A DNA stretch of 64,000 nucleotides from Naganishia liquefaciens. Its lineage: Eukaryota > Basidiomycota > Tremellomycetes > Filobasidiales > Filobasidiaceae. The stretch spans positions 186,001 through 250,000 of the forward strand of contig BLZA01000030.1 of assembly GCA_013423385.1 (NCBI GenBank). Reading direction: 5' to 3'. The translations under genes and the position numbers were made by a program. Under the pieces are notes generated by a model. It was not told the origin of the DNA, ran no database searches, and was given only the letters and a program-made list of their open reading frames with translations. Positions 1 through 10,429 of the stretch are shown here, piece by piece; the first letter of the stretch is position 1, and every line of letters begins with the position of its first letter.

Positions 1-263
1 CAAGGTTTCGCTATTTTAGGTTGTTAATCTGATGAGTAGTCTGAGGCATATCTGTATTGGAGACATAGCGCATTTTTCAAGAGCCTGTGACGCTCTCCCA
101 CATTCGAATTCCACAAGTCCTCATTCAGAACGTATCTGATCAAGAAGAGAAATCGCTTGTATACTGACGCAATCCCGATCTCGCTGGCCATGACTTAGGT
201 TATAACAACTTGAACGTACTGTCCATTAACATAGTTGATGCAGTGCAGCCAATAGCGATGTCT

Positions 264-2460
264 TCAATCTCTTTTCGAAACCTTGTAACCTGCTCCCACT
301 CCGCTCGCCAGCAAAGCTCCGCCCGTAAAAATGATCAACGCCCCATATCCTTGTACACCATACGCTGCTTTGGCTGTTCCAGATAAAGCACTGCTCATGT
401 TCAGCAGCGCGGTAGAAATGGGACCACTCGCGATATTGCCTGAGATTTGAAAAAATGACGTATATCAGAAGCGATCTCGAGGTGACGCCAAGATCCATCC
501 CTCACCAACACCTCGAGCAAAGCTGAAGAAAGCGTAGAGGATTTGAGGCAAGTCTGGGTCATTCCCTGTCGATATATGGGAATTCTCAGAAAGTATCGCG
601 AGCTATACACGAGGTACCTACCAGCAACGATTGAGATGAATTTCGGAAACAAAGCGGTGTAGCTGAAATACCGTCTCAATACGACGGGACAACAATAACA
701 CGTCCACTGACCTTCCTGCAAAAGCTCCAAAGACCATCGAGAAGATCAACAATCCGGCCGTGCCAGTGCCAGTAGGTTTTGAAGTGGTCCCTCCATGAAC
801 GGCAGCGACAGAGCCCCAGATGGCATAGACCGAAACGCTTGAAGCGAGCGCCATGATGATGATCAGCTTGCGAGCGCTGACTTTATCTGACAAGTGGCCA
901 AAGAGAATTTGACCGGGGATCCGAGCCAGATTCACTGGAGCACAGCCTGTAAGTGCCACTTGATCGTTTCTTTTCATGATTCAACCTACTCAACGCTATC
1001 GACAAGGTGCCAACTGGTGCGCTCAGGTTTATAGCAGTTGCAAACGCTATCGGATGTGTATCTAAGCATAGATAGTCTTTTGCATAGCTCCAAACTCGAC
1101 ACTTACAAGGTAGATAAGTCCCGGGGACGAAGCCTCCAAGGCCTTGCAGTAAAACACCACTGAAAAGCAGCCAGAAAGCACTGCTATGCAGATATCTCCA
1201 TCTGCCGGTCGGTCGTTCCGGAGCTTGCAAGGACGACCTCTGTGTGCGCTCTGACCTCGATGTGTTCCCCTTGAGCGCTCGCATCGGAATAGAAAGGGCG
1301 GTTGCCTGCCTTCGCGGTAGCGGCAAACGCGGCTTGATAAATGGGACAGCACAGCTCAAAAGCAGAGTGTATACGATAGCCTATATACCTCTATCAGCTG
1401 GAGCGCACGTTATTCGCCAGATTCCACATACGAAAGCGAGGCAAGTCGTTTTTCGCCCGTAAGATCTCAATAGTGCCCGGGCGATAAAAGGGACGACAAG
1501 ACCTCCCAGGCCTTGACAAAAGGCGGTTCAGAAGCTAGGGATTGTAGGATCTGGCTCTCACGTACCTGTTCCGGAGAACAAGATCCCAGAAGCCAATCCG
1601 CGTCGCTGTTGCCACCATTCAAACCTGACAATATTATGGGTGAAGTGCTCTTATAAGGGATAAGGAGCCATCTTACATGTAGGCTGTGACCGGACAATAC
1701 AGGCAAACTAAGCGGAACGAAGAGTCAGTTGGGCGTCGTTCACAGTAACGACGATTCTACTTACTGCCACCGAACGCGTACATGACTCCCTGGACGAGAA
1801 TCAAAGTCCAAGCTTGTTTGGCGAATGCAGCTGCGATCAGGCCCGAAGCGACCAGCATGAGGCCAAACCACATCGAGCGAGGACGATGGTGAGGATGCTT
1901 TGCGAAATATAGAGCTAGGGGAGGATTGAAGAGGTACATAATGCCCTGATGACTGGGGTGATTGGTCATCGCCATATTGTTATTACTCGAATGCTTACAG
2001 TCGAAACTACGCCAACCTGCTGCAATACGGGAGTTGCATCCGGGAAGACTGTCTCGTAGTAGTCCAGAAAGACTGCAAAGGAACATTGGTTGAGTGGCAT
2101 GGATGACAGGAAGACTACACACCTCCATACGAGAGAGGCAACCCTGTGGCCATCTAGTCAGCTCCGAAGCATAGCACGGATTAACTCCTTGAGCTCACCC
2201 CAGACTAGCGTTTCCAAGACAGTCGCGCAAAGCAAGAACGACCATGCCTGGCGCCCCCCATCGACGGGTGGGAACGAAGGTGGAGGATTGCTCTCATCTA
2301 CAGGCATGTAAGGATCCTCCTTCAGATCCGTCACTTGGCTTTCCGTCACATCTTTGCACGAGGAAACGCTTCCGAAGTGGTTCTGCGGAATGGAAGAGTC
2401 AGTCGTCGAGGCCCGCATCTCGATGGAGTTTCGGGGACTGGTCGCGCCATTTATGACCAT
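264..2460 (-). CDS. MFS transporter, monocarboxylate-transporter (MCT) type
   Basis: Minus-strand gene of about nine exons, probably 430-450 residues, with start at 2460 and TGA at 264-266. After a polar N-terminus the reading frame gives PPVDGGRQAWSFLLCATVLE, the opening signature of the fungal monocarboxylate-transporter-like branch of the major facilitator superfamily. Later exons keep family order: GVFLDYYE, then GIMYLFNPPLALYFAKHP, RRGLASGILFSGTG in the middle, and IPGQILFGHLSDKVSARK before the last membrane spans. The final exon ends in a glycine/alanine-rich helix and a short basic tail. It should sit in the plasma membrane or an organelle membrane and move a small organic anion or related solute; the substrate cannot be told from sequence. 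It starts 289 bases from the divergent TLS1 gene. The internal exon list was only partly checked, so exact length is uncertain; an alternative in-frame ATG lies at 2415. Confidence 0.82.
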
Positions 2461-2749
2461 TTGTGTGGATTTGAGATCCTTAGCTCGATGGATTCCTCGC
2501 GGGTCATGTGTCGATTATAAGTATACGCCGCTCCGCTGTCGGACGACACCGAGACGGGCTTTCAGGAATGACATGACTCGAAGTGAACGCTCCTTGGGTG
2601 GAGGCCCTCACGGAATCAAATCTCGGGGTTTCAGGTCGGTCGATCGCTTCTCTTGTTCGACCGTTTCATAAACGGGTCTCCTCGAGAGCTATTACGAAGC
2701 GCCGGAACTACAGATCCTTGAACGCACTATTACTCGAGTCCATCCTGTG
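2461..2749. promoter_or_regulatory. Divergent promoter between MFS transporter and TLS1
   Basis: This 289-base gap separates two start codons that face away from each other, so it must hold promoter elements for both. I see no obvious TATA box or named binding site. The frames that stay open here carry no recognisable protein sequence. Confidence 0.4.
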
Positions 2750-3995
2750 ATGTTCAAGAAGAGAAGCAGAAGCACCAACCTGCGGGAGAAGGTCGACCTG
2801 ACAACACCGCCCGCGGCGGAAAGCGATTCGACAGCAGATCCGGCCGAGGAACAACCGACGTGAGTCTATACGAGTGATGTGTATGTCGCCCAAGTCCCAT
2901 TGACAACAATTGCAGGGACACACTCCGCGAGATACTACTACTGAGGAAGTACAGCAAGCAACAAGCGCAATCAGGGATTGATGTCCTGAAACTGAATAAA
3001 GGGGAGGAGAAGAAGGAAAAACGGAAGAAGAAGCTTGATATTGAACAGCCGGATGATGGCCTCCAAGGATTTGGCCTGAAGGAGTCTGGCAAGAAACCAG
3101 CGGCTGAAGATGATGAAGAGGCGTAAGTTCATCGGTTTGCGACATTGTTTCCGAACTCAGATCAAATCCCGGCAGTGATCCGGACGACGAAGAGTCCAAG
3201 CTGAGAAAGCTCGTGCGTTCCAACAACTTTACGCAGCAAACCAATGCTTTGGACGTCGACAAACACATGTAAGTGCCTCGAGGTCAATGATCATTCAAGC
3301 TAAAAATCCATTAACCCAGGATGGCATTTATCGAGACGGAGCTGGCAAAACGTAGAGGCGCACAACTCAACGAGGATGGCTCAGAAAAGGGGCCTGTGGA
3401 TCCTCAAGAAGAGCTTTACCGTATAGCGGAAAAGTACCGGCTAGAGCAGAAGAAACCGCGAGATGAGGAAGAGGGAAGCGTCACAACCAGTCTGGGTATG
3501 CTTACGAGTATTCCTGAGGTGGATCTCGGCATGGAGTGAGTGTTGTCTGCCCCGCTGTATCGTCGAATCGCGCTGACGCCGTTCTCTCAGTCATCGTCTG
3601 CAAAACATCGAGCAGACGGAAAAGGCCAAGAAAGCGATGATGGAGGCAAAGAGGATTGCCCAACAGCCCACTAAACAGGAACAGGAAGAGAATTACGCGA
3701 CAGCTAGATGTAAGCGAGGGAATTTACGCTCGTGAGCTATCCCCGATGCTGATCAGCACTTTTACCATAGTTTACCGTCCAAACCATCAGCTACAGTCTG
3801 ATGCTGATGCGCTGGAGGATGCACGCAGAGAGGCTATGGGTTTACCGCCACTACAGCGTTATAGGCGGGAGAGAGTGGAAAATGCGACAGATGATCAGGT
3901 CTATGAGCGTTTCAAGAAGAGGTCAGTATCGTTATGACCGCTCGAGCGAGATCCGCCACTGAGATGCTTTCTCGTACAGAGTTAGGAAGAATTAG
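2750..3995 (+). CDS. TLS1: TLS1 / C9orf78 (Hep59-like) spliceosome-associated protein
   Basis: Seven exons: 2750-2859, 2916-3122, 3176-3268, 3320-3535, 3591-3709, 3771-about 3920, and a short last exon from 3980. The family hallmarks appear in order: a basic start, LLLRKYSKQQAQSGIDVLK, MAFIETELAKRR, a VDLGMDHRLQNIEQTEKAK block, and ATDDQVYERFKKR at the C-terminus. In fission yeast Tls1, and in human C9orf78, this family binds the Brr2 helicase and affects splicing, including transcripts for telomere/heterochromatin factors. The frame could instead run on to a TGA at 3937; I prefer splicing at GTCAGT into VRKN and stop at 3995 because human C9orf78 ends with a similar short basic tail. The acceptor of exon 3 is ambiguous: AG at 3160 or 3175, both in frame, differing by five residues. 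Confidence 0.88.
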
Positions 3996-6766
3996 AGTTG
4001 GCTTGTACCGATGTTGCTGCGATTGCCATGTCATCATTTCGCTTGATCGCCGGCTATGCCTATCCACGTGCCAGCTTTTTCGAGAAGCATCCCTTTGCAC
4101 TGCAGGGCTTCTCTCACCATGTGTGAAGTTGGGCTCGACCGATGACAGCAATGGCGGACAAGAGTCGTTGCGAAGCGCGGCCATGAAGCCACGTCTGTTT
4201 CCGAGTCCATTGTCCTCGATCCGCCGCAGATCGATCGGCGGACTTGGTGATGGGATGATACTGTATCGCTAGTGTGAACGTCAGCACCCACTTTCAGTGA
4301 TCCGTAAGTGGCCCATGTCACGTGATGCCTTGAAGTATTTCTGTACCGTCTCTCGAACAGGGCGAACAAACAGCCAGAAAGCATCGCCGTTCATATCGTT
4401 TCCTCCTGAAGAGGGGTTTGCCCTGACGTGAAAGATCATGCATTCACGGACGTCAACGCAAAAGGAGTTACATGCCGTTCGGCACTGAGCTTCTTCCTGG
4501 AATCTGCGCATTGTCTGGATCCTCAGTGATATCGGATGTGTCGATACATCGGAAGCAGCCGGATCAGAACATCCTATGCTTCTGTTCTAAATCCCACGTC
4601 GATATTCTAGACAGCAAAGCGATTAGCTTCAGAAGGCCATTTGCGTCGTGGAACATGCTGATGAAGAGCCAGGAGGTAAAGCGTTGCTTCGCGTCAGCCA
4701 CATGACCGTCAGACTACGCTGCTTCTTGTGCCAGCTAGACATTTCATACGAGTGCCTTTTTCAAGGCTGGTGGGAGTTGACACCCTGAAACTTCGACAGG
4801 GGAACGTCACTGTCAAGGGCTCCAGCACATACTCATCAGCATGCATCTTAACACATCAATTCTCACGCTTTCCAAGGTTACCATCCGCTTTCCGCTGTAC
4901 GTCAGGCAAACGGAAGCTACGACTAGTCTACGCACGAATGATCATCGCCTTCAATTTTGGCTCCGCAATGAGAAGAACATCACCCAAAGCTTCAGGCGAC
5001 GTCAACCGCGCACTTTTCGTGCTCAGCCAAAGTGCTGATAAAGTTAGCGTTGTCCTTGCCGTCTCGTGACATGAGCAAGTCGAGCTGCGTTCAGCGGGCA
5101 TACAAGGGGACGTCGGGTACAGGACAAGATCCGTGGTATGACATGGATAGTGAACCTCCTCGTTTCAAACCGAGTACAGATGCTGCTGGAAACCATGATG
5201 CGGCTACTATTCAGAGTACTCGCTCCTTCTTGTTGAATGAAGTTCTCGTCGCTCCGTCACAAGCATTACAAAGTTGTTTCAACTCGCCGTTATTCGGCCT
5301 GGCGAATCGTCTGGCTTACGGGAAACTGGCAGACAGAGTCTCAAGGCAGGTAAGCAGCTAAGCGGAAGGTTTGCAGCGTGCGGGTTAGCCCGTAACTGTA
5401 TAAACAAGCTGTGCAGCGCGAACGAAACGCCAACTGGATTTGAGATCGGAAAGATACTGCGAAGCTGTAGCCGAGATGTGAGGTCGCAAACATGTGTGGG
5501 AACGATGTTGACCGCAGCATTGAGGACATACGAGCGTCTACGAGCCCGATCGGGATCCCCGACAGTCTTTAGTAGTCTAGAAGAGACGATAGAGAGAAGA
5601 GTTCCGCTAAGACAGCAGAGGTTGGACAAAATTCGGACCGAGAGCAACAATAGCTGTGGACAATGGCAGGGCCATTGGCTTCTTCTGCAGGCCTTTAGAC
5701 GCGTTTCGTTTGATGCGAGACGTGTCTGTCAGGTCATTATTGTTGTGTGTGTTTCAAGGGGATGCCGAATATACTTAGCAATCACTTGCACGAATTCTTG
5801 CACGATAGCGATTAGGCAGACGAGAATAAAAATAGGTGGCGAGTTGGCCCGGCTCGCTAAATCTCTGAATTCCCTTCGCACAGCATCTTCGCGCGCCCAC
5901 GTCGGCAGCCCCTGACGAGCACACTCGTTTGCAGCACGATTGCTCCGAGATCCTTTGACCACTACCCTGCTACCGCAACATCGTACCAGGTCTCTATTTT
6001 CCGACCCGACCCACCTCGGCTGACGACCGCCCAGTGTACCATTCTATTCCACCAATCCCGGACATCGAGTGTCGGAATGTACAGCACAGTACAGCAGCAA
6101 GATCGTGATCGAACTATGCACATGACGCAGGCCACACAGCAGCTGGCCACACACGTCAGTTTCACGTCTGTGCGAAAAAGAAAAACACCGGCATCCCCGT
6201 GCTGCCCCTTTTGGCTCCCCGCGGGTGAGTACGCTTTCAGTTTTGGGCGCGCGTGCTGTTTTCTGTAGTTACACCGCCTCATCTCGTCGATTCCGTTTCT
6301 GTCATCCACCAATCCCCCCTGCTCTTCACTTGATACCGTTGCGTCAGCCGCTGACTGGCCACACAATCCTCTTCTCAGCTGTGTCGTTCGAGGAGACTCT
6401 TATACCTTGGCATCGACATCGTCTCTGTTCAGCATCTCGCAACAGCATTACCAACGTAGCGTAGCGTTACCTCGCAATCGTTGTTTTTCGCGTGCACACC
6501 TCTCGACCTCTTGATCTCGATCTCGACGTCACCGGTCCAACAGCGTTAAATCTCACAACAGTTGGCCTTCACAAGCACTCCTTGCACTCCGACACCCTCC
6601 ATTGACATCCGAGTCGACGGTAACCTCACCTGGCCCTATAATTTCAATCAACGGACACTTCTCTTTTTTTCCTTTTCGACCTCTTTGCACGCACAGCAAG
6701 TCACCAGCGATACCGTGATCCTTCCACTCTATCAACCTATACCATACGAAACGAAATCACCACAAA
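3996..6766. other. Long stretch with no named gene
   Basis: About 2.8 kb between TLS1 and the oxidase gene. I recognise no protein family on either strand. The longest plus-strand frame (5274-5915) has no domain and odd composition and is probably chance. On the minus strand, short segments between about 4.2 and 5.0 kb look protein-like (separate entry). The last 500 bases before 6767 are pyrimidine-rich (runs of ct, ttttttcc near 6661-6680), as expected of a fungal promoter and 5' leader. Confidence 0.45.
4289..4715 (-). other. Possible exons of an unrecognised minus-strand gene
   Basis: Reading the minus strand, the frame at about 4715-4569 contains WLFISMFHDANGLLKLIALL. A second open segment at about 4545-4281 contains CMIFHVRANPSSGG and FWLFVRPVRETVQKYFKA and ends at a GT that could splice to an AG near 4260. 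These have the mixed, amphipathic composition of real protein rather than of a shadow frame, and no plus-strand gene lies opposite. Further pieces upstream (about 5020-4930) and downstream (to 3912, overlapping the TLS1 end) could belong to the same gene. I could not join them in consistent phase and recognise no family, so this could equally be a decayed host gene or chance. Confidence 0.22.
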
Positions 6767-8879
6767 ATGAAGACCTCAACCATCGCCCTCTCTTCGGCAC
6801 TCGCTGCCCTTTCAGTGTCAGCATCGCCTTTTGTCCAGCCATCGGGAAGCTCAAGACATGCCAAGCGAGCACCGACGCCGCAGACTTTCGAGATCGTCGG
6901 TAACTCGGGTGTCTCTGCTCAAATGATGTTCAACCCGGGCAACAGCGATTGGGTGTACATCCTTGACAAGACTGAGAACAATCCGATGCAAGTCACCGGT
7001 CAATATGGTACCCATGCCGCATGGGGATCCAAATACAACTGGAAGACAAACGAAGTCGTAGCGATGGACGTTGACAGTAACACCTTCTGTGCCGGTGGAT
7101 CAGTCTTGGCCAACGGTACCTGGGTCATCTACGGTGGTAACCAGCCCGTGACAACGGGCGGTGTCGCTACCACCGAGCAAGCCGTGTACAAGGACACCGA
7201 TGGTGGTACCGCCATTCGAATGCTCACCCCTGACGCTGCCGGCACGGCGACTTATGTCCAGGGCACTCAGCCGTTCAACAAGGCCAACGGCGATACTGGT
7301 GGTTGGCTTCAAATGACCGGTCGACGGTGGTACCCGACGATCGAGACCCTGGAAGATGGCAGTCAGATTGTCATTGGCGGTGACGAGAACGGTGGTAAGT
7401 CTGCAGTGCAAGGGGGATCGGAATTGCATGTTGATTAGACACTTTTCAGGTTACGTCAACACTCCTGAACAGGATAATCCCACTATCGAATTCTTCCCGC
7501 CAAAGGGCGACGGCAAGGCCATCAGCCTTCCTTGGTTGAGCGAAACACTGCCTGTCAATCTCTACGCTCTCACGTGGATGCTGCCCTCAGGCAAGCTCTT
7601 TATGCAGGCCAACCGATCGACCATCATGTACGACTGGCACAACGACAACTACACCTACCTGCCCGAGATGCCTTACGCCGTTCGAGTCTACCCGGCATCT
7701 GCTGCAACGGCCATGTTGCCTTTGACACCGGCCAACAATTATACGGCGACCATCCTGTTCTGTGGTGGTTCCAACCCACCAATGTGGGGAGACGATGGAA
7801 GTTCGCGATACAATGTCACCGCCGTTCCGGCGGACAACTCTTGTGTCCGAATTTCCCCCGACGATGACGAGCCGAAATACGAAGACGACGATTTCTTGCA
7901 CCAAGGGCGATCGATGGGTTGCTTCGCGTACCTACCGGACGGAACCTTGTGGATGGGTAACGGTGTCGCCATGGGTACGGCTGGTTACGGAAACGACATG
8001 TGGAGTGTCGGAGAAAGTTACGGTCAAGACCCGATCTACAGCCCCGGTCTCTACGACCCCACCAAGCCCAAGGGTTCCAGGTGGACATTTGACTTGCCGT
8101 CCTCGACCGAGGAGCGGATGTACCACTCGACCGTCGTCCTGCTCGCCGATGGTAGTTTGTTGGTCTCTGGTTCAAACGTGAGTTCACTTAATATGTACCG
8201 TCTCCATTCCGTCAGACTCATTTTGTAACTCTAGCCCAACGCGGATTACGAAACCCGGCAATGGGGCACCAAGTACTCGGTCGAGCGTTGGTACCCGTCT
8301 TGGTTCAACGAAGAGCGACCCGGCACGGCAGGTATGCCCTCGACCTTGAACTACGGCGGCAACTACTGGGACCTCAAGCTTAATACCACCGATGAAACGA
8401 TTGTCAAGTCCGCCAAGGTCAACGTCATTCGAACCGGTTTCTCCACTCACGCCATGTCTATGGGTCAGCGATTCCTGGAACTTGAAACCTCGTACACCAT
8501 CGACCCTGACAGCAACACCACGACACTCCACGTTAGCCAGATGCCTCCCAATGCTGCGCTCTTCCCACCCGGTCCTGCCATGCTCTTCTTGGTTTTGGAC
8601 GGGGTCCCGTCGTGGGGTCAATACGTCATTGTTGGCTCCGGAAACATCGGCACTCAACCCACCGCTGCCGCTCAAGCTCTTCCGGAAAGCAGCACCCTGG
8701 TGTCTGCCTCCGCCGCCTCCGCATCTGCTGCTGCTGCTTCCCAAACGGACACAGCAAAGAACGGCGGCTCGACGGCCGTCTCCCAGAACGCCACCAGTGG
8801 CGCACTTGGCGGTGTCCTTTCATCGCGCACAGTGATGAGTGCAGTGCTTGTCATGTGTATGATGTCATTCTTGCTTTAG
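6767..8879 (+). CDS. Secreted/GPI-anchored glyoxal (galactose) oxidase-like copper-radical enzyme
   Basis: Three exons (6767-7394, 7450-8177, 8235-8879) give 666 residues. A signal peptide covers about residues 1-19. A glyoxal-oxidase N-terminal beta-propeller and a C-terminal immunoglobulin-like DUF1929 domain follow. Expected active-site residues can be placed: Cys in NTFCAGGSV, Tyr in GRRWYPTIE, the Tyr-His pair in EERMYHSTVV just before SGSNPNAD, and the second His in GFSTHAMSMGQR. In this family the Cys-Tyr crosslink forms the radical cofactor, copper is bound, and aldehydes or alcohols are oxidised with release of hydrogen peroxide. The C-terminus is an Ala/Ser-rich stretch plus a hydrophobic tail, which predicts a GPI anchor and a cell-wall location. 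Substrate preference cannot be read from sequence. Confidence 0.9.
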
Positions 8880-9332
8880 AATGGACAATTGGGTTATACA
8901 CGAATAGATGATGAACCATTTAATGATTACTAGTCTCGTTTTTTGCGTCAATTCGCCTATTGCATTTGCGCTATCGCACCCTCGACATTCTGCTTTTAAG
9001 CGATACGAGGTCTGATCTTACAGCGTGAGAACACACTTGAGACCACATGAGATTGGCCATAGGGAATCCTGGAACAGTCGTTGTCCCGTCGTAATGCAGT
9101 CTGTGACTAGTCAGCGGTGAAAATCGATGTATCGATAAGCAGGTCAAGCAGCTGGTCAAGCAGATGCCGAATCTCGTGTTTACAATTTGGAATTTAGATC
9201 AGTCAGAAAATGTGGAGGTGCGCGGAGAGTGCCATCCTCCTGGTGTCAAAATCCGGCTTGCCGATATATGCCTCTGTGGACTCACTCTCCCAGCTTGAAC
9301 GACCATTGTTGCTTCTCGTACATACTAATATC
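8880..9332. other. Intergenic: oxidase 3' region and MET16 promoter
   Basis: About 450 bases between two plus-strand genes. No open frame with recognisable content, no clear TATA box and no CACGTG element of the kind bound by Cbf1-type sulfur regulators was seen. Confidence 0.4.
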
Positions 9333-10323
9333 ATGTCAAGCGAAGGCAAGCTCACACCGCAATTTTCTCCGGAAGACCTGAAGCGGATCAATGCCGAGCT
9401 TTCCGGCAAGTCGCCGCAGGACATCCTGAAGTGGGCCATCGACAATGTGCAGGGCCTGTACCAGACCACTGCATTCGGGCTGTGAGTAGGGAGAGCTACA
9501 GGGAAAGATGGAGCTGACGATTCCTCCAGCACTGGATTGGCTGCACTTGACATGATCTCCAAGATTTCACTCGAGCGGAACGAGATTCACCTGGTGCCAC
9601 TTGTACGCCAAAGGCGAATGCTGTTTCTGCCTGTCAGCTCATGTTTGCGCCTCAGATATTCCTCGACACAATGTACCACTTCCCCGAGACTCTCAGACTG
9701 GCTGAGACTGCGTCTGAGACCTATCTTGCCGAACTGCACACCTATACTCCTCCCGGTGTCAAGACGACGGAAGAGTTCGAAGCCAAGTACGGCAAGGAGC
9801 TGTGGAAGACGGACGAAGATGCGTACGACTACTTGGTCAAGGTGGAGCCGGCGCAGCGCGCCTACAAAGAGCTCGGCGTCAGGACCGTCATTACGGGCCG
9901 ACGCAGAAGTCAGGGAGCCGACAGACAGGACTTGCCAATTGTCGAAGTGGACTCGACCGGCCTTGTCAAGATCAATCCATTGATCGATTGGACGTTCAAG
10001 GAAGTACGAGACTACATCGACAAGGAGTAAGTGAGGTGGTTGTCGTTTGCTAACCTGGTCCGCTGAACACCTGCACCGTCAGAAACGTGCCTTACAACGA
10101 GCTCTTAGACAAGGGATATCGATCCGTGGGAGACTGGCATTCGACAGCCGCGCCTACCGAGGGTGACAAATCGGACGCCAATGAGCGGGGCGGCAGATGG
10201 CAAGGCCGCAACAAAAGTGAATGCGGTCTTCACAAGGACTACTTCGAGATGAAGAAGGCCTTCGAGGCCAAACACCAAGCCGCTTTGGAAGTGGCAGCAG
10301 AGAAGGACGCACCGGCCGCGTAG
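9333..10323 (+). CDS. MET16: Phosphoadenylyl-sulfate (PAPS) reductase
   Basis: Four exons (9333-9481, 9530-9602, 9656-10026, 10083-10323) encode 277 residues, close to the 261 of yeast Met16. The enzyme uses thioredoxin to reduce PAPS to sulfite in assimilatory sulfate reduction. Diagnostic segments are TTAFGLTGLAALDMISK near the N-terminus, IFLDTMYHFPETLRLAE, VITGRRRSQGADR in the nucleotide-binding region, RSVGDWHST and the catalytic ECGLHKD near the C-terminus. The start at 9333 gives the usual short leader before the conserved core. It is convergent with AKR1, with 106 bases between stop codons, and lies under 5 kb from MET30, whose yeast counterpart controls sulfur genes through ubiquitination of Met4. 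Confidence 0.95.
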
Positions 10324-10429
10324 CCGTCGGAGCGACTGTTGTAACCGAATCGCAATGAGACTACTATGCACACAGACACTGAGCGCGAATTCAACCACTG
10401 AAAGGGAACCCATGCTATGCTTCGAGACA

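Noticed and set aside
5274-5915. 213-codon plus-strand frame
   Set aside because: No domain, many Arg/Cys/Ser residues typical of chance frames, and no splice context.
5279-5962. Possible Ste3-type pheromone receptor on the minus strand
   Set aside because: Some hydrophobic segments recalled Ste3, but motif order and spacing do not fit and no continuous seven-span reading was possible.
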